Positions 1 to 12,259 of a stretch of 64,000 nt of DNA are shown in pieces. The DNA lies in NCBI GenBank assembly GCA_001972305.1, contig BDDD01001767.1, positions 394,292 through 458,291 on the forward strand, in the 5' to 3' direction. Below the pieces are notes generated by a model that searched no databases, was not told where the DNA came from, and saw only the letters and a list, made by a program, of their open reading frames with translations. Source of the DNA: Cephalotus follicularis (Eukaryota > Streptophyta > Magnoliopsida > Oxalidales > Cephalotaceae). The number at the start of each line of letters is the position of its first letter. The first letter of the stretch is position 1. Position numbers and translations under genes: made by a program.

Positions 1-980
1 ACAAAGCATGAAAGATGTGAACAATGTCATTTCACATTTATACAAGTCATAACACAATACGTCATCAGTAACTCTACCATATACTATCATCCGGGGCCTT
101 TCGTCCCGTATCAATCCATGATCGTGCTCTATCCATTACATTTCACATCCGTTTACGGTCCACAGCCGTTTACGGTCAATACCAATTTACAATTCATATC
201 CGTTTACCCTCTACCAGGAATCTAGAGGCTAACAACATATGTAGTTGTCCTCTAAGAGTCGGCTAAATATATATACTGTCCCATACCAGCACATATAAGT
301 AGTTGGCCGCCCTATCAGTTCATTCGCAATCTAGTTCGAGCATTCATCCAATGCCCATCCGTTCGATAACATTCCATTCGACCACTATCCGATCAATAAC
401 GACTCATTCGATCACTAACCGTTCAACAACGGTTCATACAATCGCTAACCGCTCAACAACGGTTCAAACGATCACTATCCGTTCAACAACGGTCCATATG
501 GTCGCTAACCACTCAACGACGGTTCAAACAATCACGATACGATCGATAACAATACGATACAATCCATGATGATACAGTAGCCATTCACAATGACCATTCA
601 TATTCTATTCCGATCAACCACTATTCGATATGGAAACTTTTCTGACAACACTTATGCCTTTCGGCTCATCCGATCGACCATTTAGCCACTACGACTTATT
701 CGGTCGGTCACTTAGTCGCTATATAGTTCATAGCCCTCACTGTCACTTCATTTGATATATACCATAGGATTTCGAGAGGTCTGCCTCCTTGAAGTCAGCC
801 TTTCAGGCAAGTCTAGACTGCTTGGCAGCCTTAGGCACTATTTAGGAGGCTTAAACATTAGCCTGATCCCAATCGTAATCAAAATCGATGCGAAACCAGG
901 CAGTTTCAATAAAACAGGGCTATTGGCGTCAACACCACCCTTTAGGCATCGACTTCATCACTCTAGGTATCTACGTTCAT
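1..980 (-). mobile_element. Left-edge LTR-retrotransposon remnant, unassigned
   Basis: No gene is visible. The stretch from about 100 to 560 is built of short degenerate units of the type ccataaccgttc. Around 220-310 it resembles modules in the large solo LTR near 37.1 kb and 43.6 kb (gtcccataccagc followed by a tata-rich string). From about 980 down to 850 the minus strand fades out of recognisable gag similarity. I infer LTR-derived or badly decayed internal sequence of the minus-strand element whose primer site is at 1319, but its left part lies outside the window. Confidence 0.4.
351..545. repeat. 30-bp tandem repeat, about 6 units
   Basis: Units of exactly 30 bp are readable from 381, in the pattern atcNctaaccgttcaacaac followed by ggttcaNNc, with a more diverged unit on each side. 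Because 30 is a multiple of three the array stays open in one plus frame and reads as a Thr/Ser/Ile-rich decapeptide repeat. I take the open frame as a by-product of the period, not a gene. Confidence 0.8.
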
Positions 981-984
981 ATCA

Positions 985-1318
985 GGTTCTCCCAAAATGG
1001 TTCCCATCATGCCGTGCAACATGGTCAGGAATCATGTGCTGTGGCTATGCTTATGCATACAATCGACGCATATTCTCCATGTTTGCAGCATTCGCAGCCA
1101 TCTGCTGCTGGAAGTAATCCGCTATACGGCTCATAAGGTCCATTCTGTCATTTAATTCCTTAGGAACATTTCCAATAGCGGTTCGAGGCCTTCCACGTCT
1201 TCTCCTTCCGTCCTCTTCGGAGATCCATTCAGTTTCCTATATGGAATGACATAATCATTAGGAAACAATTCACTGAAATTTCTGAGAAACTTATCCCAGC
1301 TTAGCATATATGGAATAT
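985..1318 (-). pseudogene. Tekay-like gag 5' fragment (fossil)
   Basis: Reading leftward from the primer site, the minus strand encodes a stretch like the gag N-terminus of the Tekay-like element at 21.3 kb: basic residues (GRRRRRGRPR), then RIADYFQQQM, then a PQH..PDH segment. The same three blocks occur in the same order there. It is the start of gag of a minus-strand chromovirus whose remainder is decayed or outside the window. Broken, with several breaks. Confidence 0.7.
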
Positions 1319-1330
1319 GCTCTGATACCA
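1319..1330 (-). other. Primer binding site, tRNA-iMet type
   Basis: The minus strand reads TGGTATCAGAGC, the standard complement of the 3' end of plant initiator tRNA-Met used by Tekay and many Copia elements. It lies three bases inside the LTR end at 1334, which fixes the orientation (minus) and the LTR boundary. Confidence 0.85.
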
Positions 1331-1333
1331 TGC

Positions 1334-3067
1334 TGTCACACCCCGCCTTTCGGTACTTACATTAGACAAGCATATATGGTGATATCAGGAATAAGCATAA
1401 ATTTAGCATTCCAATAACAGTTCAAAACAATAGTTTTCATTTGAAAATGGTGTTTAAAACCATGAATTGTGCATATGGCACATAGTTCATTTGATCGTTT
1501 GCAATATAAGTAGTAGCGATGTTAAATAACATCAAACAGTATATACTGTATGGTGGTAGCATATACAATTCAATAACAGTACCAAACAGTAGCAATTCAA
1601 TCAATGTTATGCAATTTCTACCCAGAACAGTCGACTGCTCTCAAGAATAGTCAGCTGTTTGGTTGAGTAGTCGACTTCTTAGCCTTAACAGTCGACTGGA
1701 TAGGGTTGAGTAGTCGACCGTCATGAAGAACAGTCGACTGCTTCTGCCCAGAAATGTAGGCAGTAGCAGAGGATGCAGTTCAATGTTCAATTTCTAATGC
1801 CAATCAATCAATGCATCATACAGAAAATAAACATACATGATATGCATAAAATATCTTCCATAAACATGTCATTACCCCTACCTCTGATTCCGAGTTAGGA
1901 ATCGCAGTATCACCAGCACAGTCGAGCTGCACATTCAATTGCCGAACCTTTTCGATAACCGTTGAACCAAACCCGGTTCTCGCCAATTGATCAATTCTTC
2001 AATGCCAAAACCAATTACCACTCGCACACTGCACATACAACACATTTTCGTTACGTTCGACACACAAAACATTTCCGTCGCCGAAACGTCGACCGGATTT
2101 CGGCCAACTCATCCAGCTTGTGAAACACACATCAACGGGTTCCACATTGAACGGTGTACACAGAACCGGTAAAGACTCGCCGGGAATTGGCACCGAACGC
2201 CGCGCCACGGACGGCAGTGAGTCATGACTCACTGAGTCAACTCGCCGGACCTCCATAGGTCCGATCGCTACCCAAAAACGCCACACATTCAACAGTTATA
2301 CACATCCCTAGCCGTGACTCGCCAAGACTCGGCGCTAAACGCGCGGTCCAAGGAGACAGTGAGTCGACTCACTGAGTCAACTCATTCAACTGATTCCGGC
2401 CGTTTCCAGCCGAATCACGCCTCACCGGTGGTCGAAATGGGTAGAGCGGGCCTTCTACACCAAAACCCACCCCACCCGCGACGCTAACGGCGCCGAGAAA
2501 CGCCGGGAGGAGGAGCGACAGTGGCGGGGAAGAAGGAGGAAAAAGAAGAGAAAGAGAAGAAGGGGGAGGAGGTTACCGTCGGTTGGAGGCCCTGGGTTGA
2601 CCGGCGTGGTCTCCTGGTCCGGTAACAGGCTCCGACGTCCTCTCCCGTTCTCTCTGCCGATCTCTCTCCCACTCTCTCTCGCCATCTCTCCCAGATGCAG
2701 GCGCTCTGTGCGCCTGCGTTCTTTTCATGCACAGGCGCGTGATGCGCCCGTGTGTATCTCTCTCTTTCTTTATAATTTTTGCTTCCCCCTTAGTATTTTC
2801 TGGTAAAATACAAAGGTACGGGTCCCGATTTTTCCGCAAATCGCGACATAAATTATCCAAACGACCACCAAAATAATCGCAATAAAAATGCGAACCTTCG
2901 GGCTTTATTGTCGCGCATTAAAAATAGATTTTTATTAGCCGTCGTAGCTAACACGATTACGACTTAAATGCGTAATGCCTTTTTTATTACTCCGGCTCTA
3001 TCGATTTTATCGCAACTGTACACACACCAATTTCATAATAATTATTTATGAAATTCGAGGCGTCACA
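1334..3067 (-). mobile_element. 5' LTR of minus-strand Tekay-like element (1.73 kb)
   Basis: In minus orientation the LTR starts TGTGACGCCTCG (3067) and ends GGGGTGTGACA (1334), next to the iMet primer site. The promoter-proximal part is CT-rich (2480-2770), which makes spurious Arg/Ser-rich reading frames. Sequence around 2000-2500 and 2880-3060 resembles the right part of the large solo LTR at 43.7-44.8 kb (shared gactcactgagtc blocks), so the two are related subfamilies. A cluster of CAGTCGACTG motifs lies at 1625-1745. The rest of the element is beyond the left edge, so age cannot be read from LTR divergence. Confidence 0.75.
1625..1745. repeat. Class-1 GTCGAC motif cluster (CAGTCGACTG)
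   Basis: Three perfect copies of CAGTCGACTG plus variants such as tagtcgact occur here, separated by unrelated spacers. The cluster is about 1.3-1.4 kb from the LTR start in element orientation. Confidence 0.8.
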
Positions 3068-3749
3068 TTAAAACAACAGAATTCTATTTCAAACAGGCCT
3101 CTAAAATCATGCTCAAAAGTAAATTATAACAGTTTCTAATACTAAACGACGATTGATATCAAAACTACGTAGTTAAAACTATAATTTTCATTCAGAAAAT
3201 ACCTTCAAAAGACGTCAAAAAGATAAAGATCGAGGCTGACGAAGTTGCTGCTCTGGTGTGTTTTAGAACAAAATGTGCAGATGATTTTTGAAGAACAAAG
3301 CATGAAATCAGATTTTAAAAAGCCAGAAAACGTGTAATATAATGATAAAACCGTATAACTTAAGAGTTTCCTTTCATGCAGATTCGGTTTCGAACAAAGA
3401 AGGAAAATCGGATCAACAAAAATGGCAAAAACCCCTTTTTCCTTAAACAGCCCACCGTCCAAACAGGTATGGAAAAAGACGACTAAAGGGTCGACAGTTT
3501 ACTGAAAGCGTCGACGGTTAGGCCTTAAGTTACAACACACGTCAAAGTCACACGTTTTGGCGTTAACGTATCTCACAGCACCCAAACCGTCGGCGGTTCT
3601 AATAAGAGCATCGACGTTTTGTGCCCAGAAATCAAAAATAAAAGAAATTCAAAATAAAAATCAAAGAGTTCACACACCATAGCATATATCAAAAGGTATA
3701 AACCCAACATAAAACGACAAACATGTAAACATAGAAACGGGATATTACA
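3068..3749 (-). mobile_element. LTR fragment hosting the element at 1-3067
   Basis: The right end reads gggatattaca at 3749, so in minus orientation this begins TGTAATATCCCG, a typical Gypsy LTR start. The other end is cut by the LTR at 1334-3067, which suggests that element landed in this LTR. A class-2 motif cluster (gcgtcgacgg, ccgtcggcgg, gcatcgacg) sits at 3480-3625, about 125-270 bp from the LTR start. No coding content. Confidence 0.6.
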
Positions 3750-4195
3750 GTCGAGGTTGTAGTGATTCAGGTTTCTATATGATGGATTTAGAGATTCAAT
3801 TGATTGAGAAGATTTTTGTTTGTGATGGATTTAGGAGATGTAAGCTAGGGTTCATGGCATATGTTTTGTGCGTTTTTTTTCTTTTAGCGATCGTGTTTTT
3901 GTTTCGTTTCTTCTTCTCCTATTTTCTACAGATTTTTTTTTCAACCAATGACCAGTTGACGCGTGGGAAAATTTTCACATTAGATGCCACGTCAAACATG
4001 TTCTATTTGTTTAATCTTTCCTAAAAGCCACACCATTTGCCACGTTTTGTTTTCGTTAGTGGCCGTTACGATCTGGTGACGACAGGTAGCCAATTGAATG
4101 CGATTTTGAAGTTCAGTTACCTAATTGAACAAAATTGAACTTCAAGTACCTAATTGCAAATTTAATAAAAGTTCATGTACCAAACTTACAGTTTA
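3750..4195. other. Non-coding repeat-like stretch
   Basis: No gene seen. The end (4110-4195) contains repeated phrases such as acctaattgaac and tacctaattgcaa, then ctaaact-type sequence. This kind of sequence is common at the ends of dispersed plant repeats. I cannot see both ends or a target duplication, so no class is assigned. Confidence 0.3.
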
Positions 4196-5066
4196 GCCTT
4201 TCCTTTTTAATGCCTTACTTCCCACAGCAAGCATTCTCCTTGAGATCCTTTCATTAATGGCATCCCATTGTTGCACTCCTTGTGCAATATCCTTTTTTCT
4301 AACTTCTCTTAAGGCCTCTCGCCTTTGGAACATGATCCCATGATCTATCTCTCTCGGATGTTGTCCCATAAGAAGATAAAAGTATGAGCATGGCTGATTT
4401 AGTCCTGTCACAGACCAAATCTGCCTCTTAAGAGCCAAACAACTCTCTTAGTTGTGTAAGAATGACCCTTAAGTTTTCCTTGTGTGCTCATAATTCATGC
4501 AACCATTTGACCTCATTGGTCTTGTCACTCTTTGACAGGTTTGCATGAAGGGTCGGGAATATTCTATCATCACATGAGCTTCTCTCATGCTCATGAGTAT
4601 CAAGCATACCTAACGCTTCCATTATATGAAATTGGACCATTAAACTTGTTTGTGTGGTGCTCACTGCAAATTGAGTAAGATTGAGTATGTCTAACAACCT
4701 ATATAGAGAAAATATGAGAGAAGTATTAGCAGATTATTCCAATTAATGTTATTACCATAATCCAAGGCCTTTTGTAATTATGGCTCCTCCCACTATTCTA
4801 ATCGTATCCCACACCTCCTATGTGAAACTCAGGAAACCTCTCGCCTCCTAGTAGGGATCGGAATCTATCCAGCATACTATGGTCCCGACTTTCGCCGTGC
4901 AAACCGTAATACTTGAATAGGTAGACGCTAGCGCCAATTTACATTTAGGACCTCTTGCCCTTCATGTAAGATCCGATACAAGATTCGGCCTACCGGCCCA
5001 TATAGTCTTAACTGTCGCTGTGCAAACATTATGGTCCCGGTATAAGTCAAACCCACAATCCTCAAG
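4196..5066. other. Low-copy-looking sequence, no gene recognised
   Basis: Two short minus-strand open frames (4193-4438, 81 codons; 4488-4697, 69 codons) are present. Neither contains a motif I recognise and neither has convincing splice context. Codon-like bias is not obvious. The sequence continues after the solo LTR at 8013. It may be old intergenic DNA or gene debris. Confidence 0.3.
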
Positions 5067-5071
5067 GAAAT

Positions 5072-8007
5072 TGTAACACCCCCGAAAAGCGGGAGTCGTT
5101 ACAGTTTCCTAATCCAAACTAAACATAACATATACATATATTAAGGCTCGACTTTATTCGTTTTTATCAAAATTTTAGCTTATCTTATTTTCATAATCCG
5201 TGATGGTCTAAACATAACATTCGTCATCTAAAACATAGTTTGAAACTTTATTCATAATCTGAAACTAAAACATAAACCAAAAACTTAAACATAAACCAAA
5301 GTCATAACTGAAAGGCATAACATTGTTCAAAAGGGGTCCTAACATGACCATAAAAACTAAACATAAATTGATCCATCTCCTAAGTGATCCTCAACAAAGG
5401 TGACTTCTCTCTCTTCACACATTGCCCAGGTGCTGTCCCAGAATACCTGCAGCATGGAAAACAAAACGCGGCTGAGCAAACCTCAGTAGGGATATAGAAT
5501 CATAAAACAGTAAACGATACTTTAAAGAATAGAAAATACATGTACCTAAAATAATAATTTAATATTATTTCCAAAAGAGAAAGTAAGTAGTCATACTATC
5601 AAGTCAAAACAAATATCTAATTTTCAAGGTGTTAGTCAAATTTCAAAACATAATCCAAGTTCAAAACCAAATCTAAATTTCAAAACAGTATCCAAAACAA
5701 TATCCAATTTCTTTAACATTACCCGAGTTAAAGATTCCAAAAGACCAACAGAGATTTATCTGATTCCATAATCTCATCCCCGAGATCCAAAATGCATACA
5801 CATATGCGTAATTGCAAGGGGTTCATGACACCCACATGCCAAATGGAAGGACGTGTACGGCACTACACAATCAATCCCCAGAATCCATATCATATCACAT
5901 ATTACATATCTCATCACATATGCCATAAACTAGAATCGATTCATACCCTCTATTATACATAACGGATCCATAAATCCACCTCATGGGATTTATTCATAAC
6001 ATAGAGAGACGCCGTAGACTTATTACACCGCCACGAAAGTGTCATGTCCCCGTGTCAGGCCTACGACATGCCTATGGTACCTCTATAGGTAGGAAATATC
6101 TTTGTATATCCTTATTTTAAAAACATTGTTCATCCCAAAACAGTTTAAAAACATAGACATATTCTCTAAACCTTTTTTGATCATATCATAATCTTTAACA
6201 TACTTCCTAATGTGAACGTCATGTTCGTTATCAAAATCAGTATACTTTCTTAGTCATAAATCAACTCATTTATTTTCAAAATAAAGAGACTATCGCATAA
6301 CATTTCGTAACATTTCAGAACCGAATTATAAAGCCAGACAATATTTAGTTTCACAAGAATATCATACCGACTTTATTTTTAAACATATCAAAACCATAAA
6401 ACATAACCAAGTTCATAAAACGAAGGAACATAGCATAAAACAAAACTGATTTTAGTTCGATAAAACCAGTTAGCCAAAGAACGATAGAAATCCGTACATC
6501 ATTCATAAAGTAAAACTACCTTTTTACTATAGTAAAACCAATAGGAGGGTATCAAGGAATGGAAAATCCGTACAAAACATATTTGAATCCATTTCAGTAA
6601 AACCGAAGGAATAAGCCAAGAACGAAGAATCTGTACCTTAAGCGATCACAGAAATAACTTTATGAGTTGATCAACAGTTTTTAATTGCCTATCGAAGCAC
6701 AAATATCTAAAAGATGCAATATCATTCATCTAAGGATTCAAAAACCATTTCAAACATCAAACAACAATTTAACAGTGTCTAAAACCTACTACAAAACATA
6801 AGAAGAACAAACGGATAACAAAACTTGAAACCAGGAATTTACTAGACAAAACCAGCCGACTGTTACTAACTCTAGTCGACTGTTTGGGGCATGACAGTCG
6901 ACTGTATCACATGACCAGCCGACTACACAAGCAGAACAGCAGCCAGTCGACTGATACAGGGGTCCAGTCGACTGTGCAAGGCAAAATAGCTGACTGTTTC
7001 TTAAGACAACCGACTGCACAAAGCGAAACAGCCGACTGTTTAAATAGACAGCTGACTGTTCTACTCGACAGAACAGCAAAAATCTAACAAACCTATGCCA
7101 ATTTTCTATCAAAACTTGTTTATCACATTACCAATGGATCCTAATCATTTACATAGGACTTATGTGACACGACAGTTACATTGGAGCATAAAGAAACAAG
7201 AAATTTATGCAATGGTGATCATATTTTTAAAGAGAAGCAAAATTCTAATTCATTGCATGCATAGCTATACGATAAATTTTCTGTCAAAATCATATTACAA
7301 CCTATATTAGACACCTACAGGCTGGTCAACAGACTCCAAAAACAATGACAGTTCATAGAGTGGCAGGATTTAACATAAGGATTCAACAATTGTCTAAGGA
7401 GCACACAACAAAATAAAACTATCCATAAACTAAACCATAGCAACAAAGGAAAACAAACCTAATTTGATGAACAATATCACGAAGAACAAAACACCTCTCA
7501 ACTTGCAGGTTCGGCTACCAGGAGAGGGAGATAGAAAATAATGCAAAAACAGTGGTCATAGGCACTTTTAACCAAAAAATAAGAGGCAATTTAGGTTGAG
7601 ATAAGGAAAGAAAACAGAATTTGGGTAGGATAAGGAATTGGGCAGTGATTTTCGGTAGAGATAGGGAGAAAAAGAGAGGGAATCGGTGACAATAAGGGAA
7701 AGATAGATATTCATACGGGAGAGGGAGAGGAAAGCTTAAGGAAATAAAATTTTAACAAAAATAAAAAGATTTTGTATTCCAAATAAACAATTTTGCAATA
7801 ATAATAATAATAATTTATTTAAACTAATTTAAAATTACAATAAAATTAATGTTACTTATCCATGTACATATTCTAACAATAATCCAAAAGCCCAAAGAAC
7901 ATATTATATAGCCCAAACACAAGAGCCCATAAATCAAAATAGGCCAACAATATAATAACTCAAATTAAAAGTCCGAAACTATGCACATGAAAAAGCGGGG
8001 TATTACA
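5072..8007 (-). mobile_element. Solo LTR, Gypsy/Tekay-like, 2.94 kb
   Basis: Ends are tgtaacaccccc (5072) and gcggggtattaca (8007), the inverted TG...CA ends of a minus-oriented Gypsy LTR. It is flanked by perfect 5-bp duplications gaaat at 5067-5071 and 8008-8012. There is no gag, pol or primer site inside. Between the ends it has the composition of the other long LTRs here, with a class-1 motif cluster at 6848-7072. It is a clean product of LTR-LTR recombination. Age cannot be estimated from one LTR. Confidence 0.88.
6848..7072. repeat. Class-1 GTCGAC motif cluster
   Basis: About ten copies of cagtcgactg, cagccgactg or agctgactg, with spacers of roughly 12-25 bp that are not similar to each other. 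It lies about 0.94-1.16 kb from the LTR start in LTR orientation. Opposing short open frames here (6789-7112 minus, 6884-7087 plus) are by-products of the repeats. Confidence 0.85.
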
Positions 8008-8012
8008 GAAAT

Positions 8013-9540
8013 TAACTTGCTTTGAAACATCCACACGCATTGATGTCCTGATGCCAAAACAAAGTCATTTCCTTCCAGCACAACCCCTGCACTGAAATTG
8101 AACAGAAATGGTCATACGAGGGACCTCTGCTGTCATAGTGCCATCCCCAATATGTCCACTCCATTCAACGAAGATGATGGAAGGCCAACGACATGGCATC
8201 CATATGCCCCACCGCTTATGGACTTATTATTTTGGAATTTAGGTGGTCTCATCAAGTTTTTTATTAGCCAAGCCGTTTTTTTAAGATTCATTTTTATCTA
8301 CCAATCCCTTTGGAATGACTTATATGCTTGGACGTGTTTGGATTGTTTGCAAAAAGAAAACATCTATCTCAGGCACCCTAAAAGTGGCCTCACTTGGGAC
8401 TGAAACTATTAGTGACCACGCAAGCCAACGTGATCACTTGGTCTCCTAGGTGTACTAATTTAAATTACATTATTACAAATGCTACCATGCATACATGGTC
8501 TTCCATTGGTCTTGCAATCTTCTTGATCCTCTCTTCAATCTCCACTGCTCATTTTCTAGAAACTTACATTAGATGTACATAATAAAAAGAAAAAGAAATG
8601 CAATTGAGGGATAAGAGATTTCTATTCTACCACGAATAAAATTAAGAACAAGAAAATTAATATGGCACACACATGCAGTCTTATTACAGACCATATGAAT
8701 TCCAAGCATAATAATGAATTTAAATCATCCATGAAAGAAACCAGAAAGCTAGGTGTAGTCCCAAAGCCTACCAGCATGCATAAGAAATTCAAAAAAATAT
8801 AACCAATATATTTAATGAATAAACACGTAAACAATTTAATATTTAATGACTCAGTGATTTTACTAATGGCTGACTGGAAATGCAACTCCCACTAAATTAA
8901 TTAAAATTCAGTGTCCCTTAATATAGCCTCTTACTATATTTAATCTCATGGCTCTTTCATTCGATTTGGTTGAGTGAATGAGAAGAATAATGCAATTAAA
9001 TATTAGCGAACTAATATTAATATCCCTCTTGAATTTTATATTTCCTCTTGAAATAAATTGCATTATATTAATGAAATCAGTGTATAAGTGAATTAAATTT
9101 CTTCTCGAAACACCCTGATGTGTGCCTGTCCTCTTAACAGTCAGGTTATCTGCCAAACAGACTATACTAACTAGTACAAAAAAGTCTTAACTGAAAGAAA
9201 TGCACACTACCAGTTTTACAAGGAAAAATTACAAGCACTTTCGTTTAATGACTTCATAAGGTCCGTTCGAGATCCTAAATTGTACACCAGATTTTTGAAT
9301 TCTCCCATGCATCTCAAATAGCCTATGTACTAATCTTCGGCTCATCGAACTAGCCATTAATTAGTCATTCACACCAGTCCATCCAATTGAAAAAAACAAC
9401 TAGAATGAGCAACATTCCAATTGAACCAAAATTGCCAATTGCACTCTAGGGTTGGAATTGTAATAAAACATTCAAGCCATAAAGTTAATCCACAAGCCAC
9501 TAGATATCAAATAAAGGTTTGCTTATAGCTCATTAGGTCG
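8013..9540. other. No recognised gene; possible non-coding interior of a Copia-like element
   Basis: This continues the sequence interrupted by the solo LTR. No domain is recognisable in either strand. Around 8060-8220 the minus strand has a short open stretch (with WPSIIFVEW and TISVQFQC) that could be a decayed exon, but I cannot name a family. Toward 9300-9540 the sequence leads without a gap into an iMet primer site, so part of it may be the interior of a minus-strand non-autonomous LTR element. Confidence 0.3.
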
Positions 9541-9553
9541 CTCTGATACCACT
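9541..9553 (-). other. Primer binding site, tRNA-iMet type
   Basis: The minus strand reads AGTGGTATCAGAG directly after an LTR end CCCCAACA. This is the usual arrangement for plant Copia elements (LTR ...CAACA, then TGGTATCAGAG). Confidence 0.75.
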
Positions 9554-11580
9554 TGTTGGGGAACCCCACCGAGGGGCAGGGGCTTGAAATGCAGGGGAAG
9601 ATAACATAAACCTCAATTATGGGCATTAGGTGTATAGGGTGATCAATTTTAATTTTCAATCAAATGATTGATCCCCAAGCAATGGGTTACCCTACCCGAT
9701 GTCCACAGTTGTCCCAATAAGCCCAGGAACCCTAATGAAACATGTAGCCAAACCAACACCACAACCGATCCAAGCATAAGGGAGAAACGAGTTTGGAGTA
9801 GGAGTTGCCGTAAACTCTCACTATCGTCACAAACAATTGCATAAAGGGTACACACACAAACCCTAAGCAATTGAACCACAAACCCGAACTAAGAGCAATC
9901 CCTAACCCTTAGGAATCACCACGGTTCCTCCACAAAAATAGGGGGTTCGGCCAAGGGTAGACATAACCTAACCACAGCCTGAAATTGCAAGAACTTCCCC
10001 ATAACAAGCAATTCCAACACAAGACAAAAATACATTCATCTTTGGTTTGGCTCCAGCCCGAATCCGAATCCACAAAGATAGGGAACAAGAAATGCTTACA
10101 TTAAGGTGATGGCTCCTTCCTTCAAGAGCTCCCTCATCACTTTAATTCCAAAACTCCATTAAAGCTCCAAGCTCCTCCTTAAGCCATGTGCAAGGAAGAT
10201 GTGGATGGAGGTTTGAGTGTTTATCCTACACTATAAACTCTGTAGATAAAGATGAGATGCAAGGTACAAATCATCTCCACCTATATTGAGCTTTGAGGGG
10301 TGAAAGGAGGGTTGAAAATGGCGAACTTCAATCCAAGCGATTTTGGCATCAACGCCTGACGCATGGCGTCGACGCGTACGCTACCAGATCGAAGAGAGAA
10401 GAAGAGAGAGCACATTAGGGAAGAGAGAGAAAGAGAAGTGTGTTCTGCCTTGCTTTGACCTCTTGTCATAAGCTATTTATAATATGACTTTCTCTCTCCT
10501 TCTTTATCCCAAAAAGTCAAACCAATTTCTCTTAAAATTGGTGACAAGTAGTGTGTCAGCCCTAATGGCGCCAATGCCATACGTCTCATCCTATCTTAGG
10601 TGTCAACGCCAACGATAAGATGAAACCGGCGCTAAGTCTTTGTCTGTCTTAGCGTCGACGCATAAACCTTATGGCGTCAACGCGTAAAGCTACTTGTTTT
10701 TGAATCGTCAACGCATGCTCTCCATGGCGTTAACGCCCAGCAACTCTATCTAGTTTTGGGCGTCGACGTGTATCCCTCATGGCGTCGACGTGTAAAGCTA
10801 CTGGTTTTATCAGCGTCAATGCAAGCCATTTACATTAACACCTAGAAACCCAACTAGACATGGCGTCAACGCATGCTCTCCATGGTGTCGACGCCCAAGA
10901 CAAAGATATGACAATCTCTTCATACATTTCAACCCTCTACATGGAATATTTCATCGTGGTAATGCATGGACCTAAATCCAGCATATGAAATACTCACTAG
11001 CAAAGCAACATCCTCTCAGTGTTGTCCTTTCACTAAATGACATGTGTCCCTCACACGTTAACCTGTTCAAAGTCAGTAGGATCCAAAAAGCATGGTCGAT
11101 ATCCGGTACGCTGATAAATTTCTCAGAACATCCCAAGTTCTGGTATGACCATCCTAATAGTCCTCTCGACTATTCACAAGATGGCCCCGGTGTGAGCTCT
11201 CATCACCCCCAGATCTGTGTATTACCACATTTATCAGTCGATAATCAGATAGGCAAAGCTTTAAGCCCGTCTTCGGCATATGTGTTATGTAACCCTCATC
11301 ACTATTGACTCCGACTACAGACTAGGGTGTGGATTAAATGTCCACCCTAGAAATACCGCGACTATATAAATCTGTGAACACATTGTGACTTCGACGGATC
11401 TCCCTGGAATCACCCGATATCCAATCCTCCTAAGCCTGGCCAGGTCTTTTAGTCAATAATGGTCAAGATCATATAGAGCCATTCATCCATCATTATGGGT
11501 GTGATGATTCCATATTGCAAACTGCACCTATACATCTCAATGCAGCTTCCACATGACCCAAAGACAACCCTTTTTCCAAC
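9554..11580 (-). mobile_element. Copia-like LTR with no coding interior (about 2.0 kb)
   Basis: Left end tgttggggaacc abuts the primer site; a plausible right end is ...tttttccaaca at 11580, which gives inverted TGTTGG/CCAACA termini. A dense class-2 motif cluster (gcgtcgacgc, gcgtcaacgc, ggcgtcgacg) lies at 10345-10895. No gag or pol follows on the internal side, so this is either a non-autonomous element or a heavily truncated one. The right boundary is an inference from the termini only. Confidence 0.5.
10345..10895. repeat. Class-2 GTCGAC motif cluster
   Basis: Repeated variants of gcgtcgacgc, gcgtcaacgc and catggcgtcgacg occur with irregular spacers across about 550 bp of the Copia-like LTR. 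Confidence 0.75.
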
Positions 11581-12255
11581 ACGTGGCTAGTGTTGGGGAA
11601 GGCAAAAATCAAAGTCATGCAGTCATGACACAAGGCATGCCAGCCTGTCAGGTCTAAAGATACAACATACGCTAAGATCTACTAGTCACCTTAAACTATA
11701 CACTACAAAAAACAATAGGGATCCTATCGACAAGGGTAATGTCCATCCATATAGGCCACCTATGGTGGGTCGGTTCAGTGTCATGCTCTCTAACACGCAC
11801 TCCGCATCAGCTTTAGTGCCATCCAAACAGCAATGAGATAAGCCATCATCCAAACGAGGGAGCAAGCATAATATGGCAAGTCTTTGCGGTTCATCAATTG
11901 CCCAAAAAGTGAACCTATGACTTGGAACTTCTGTCTGAAGGGACTAAGGATCTCATTCTCATTACCTCTCTAAGCATGAGATCCAACCCGTTGGTGATAG
12001 GACACTATATGTGTACTCAGTTGACATGCCGATCAACTGATCCTCTTTTAACGGTTTGGGATATTACATATAGCTGGTTTGCCATTATGAATATATATGC
12101 ACAATAGAACATAATTGGAACTTAGAATGTAGGGTAAGAGTGTAAAATACATACATGCAGCCAACCATAGGCTTTCATGGATTATTCCAATTAAGGAATA
12201 TATCAAATATGTACACCCAATTAGCCCCTTCATGGCTTGCAGGGACACCCAACTC
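11581..12255. other. Unassigned sequence between two Copia-like elements
   Basis: No gene recognised. The string cactacaaaaaac at 11701 resembles a CACTA transposon terminus but no partner end was found. Short open frames at 11922-12107 (plus) and 12048-12248 (minus) overlap each other and have no recognisable motif. Confidence 0.3.
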
Positions 12256-12259
12256 CAGC

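Noticed and set aside
303-569. 88-codon plus-strand open frame
   Set aside because: It is the open reading of a 30-bp tandem repeat and has no domain.
2455-2860. Overlapping Arg/Ser/Glu-rich minus frames
   Set aside because: They come from CT-rich, low-complexity LTR sequence; three frames overlap and none has a family motif.
4193-4697. Two short minus-strand ORFs as a host gene
   Set aside because: No recognisable motif, no supporting splice structure and different frames; kept only as unassigned sequence.
6848-7072. CRISPR-like array of short palindromic repeats
   Set aside because: The repeats are only about 10 bp, spacers are irregular, there are no cas genes and the context is plant LTR DNA.
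11701-11713. CACTA transposon terminus (cactacaaaaaac)
   Set aside because: No inverted partner end, no 3-bp duplication and no transposase were found in range.
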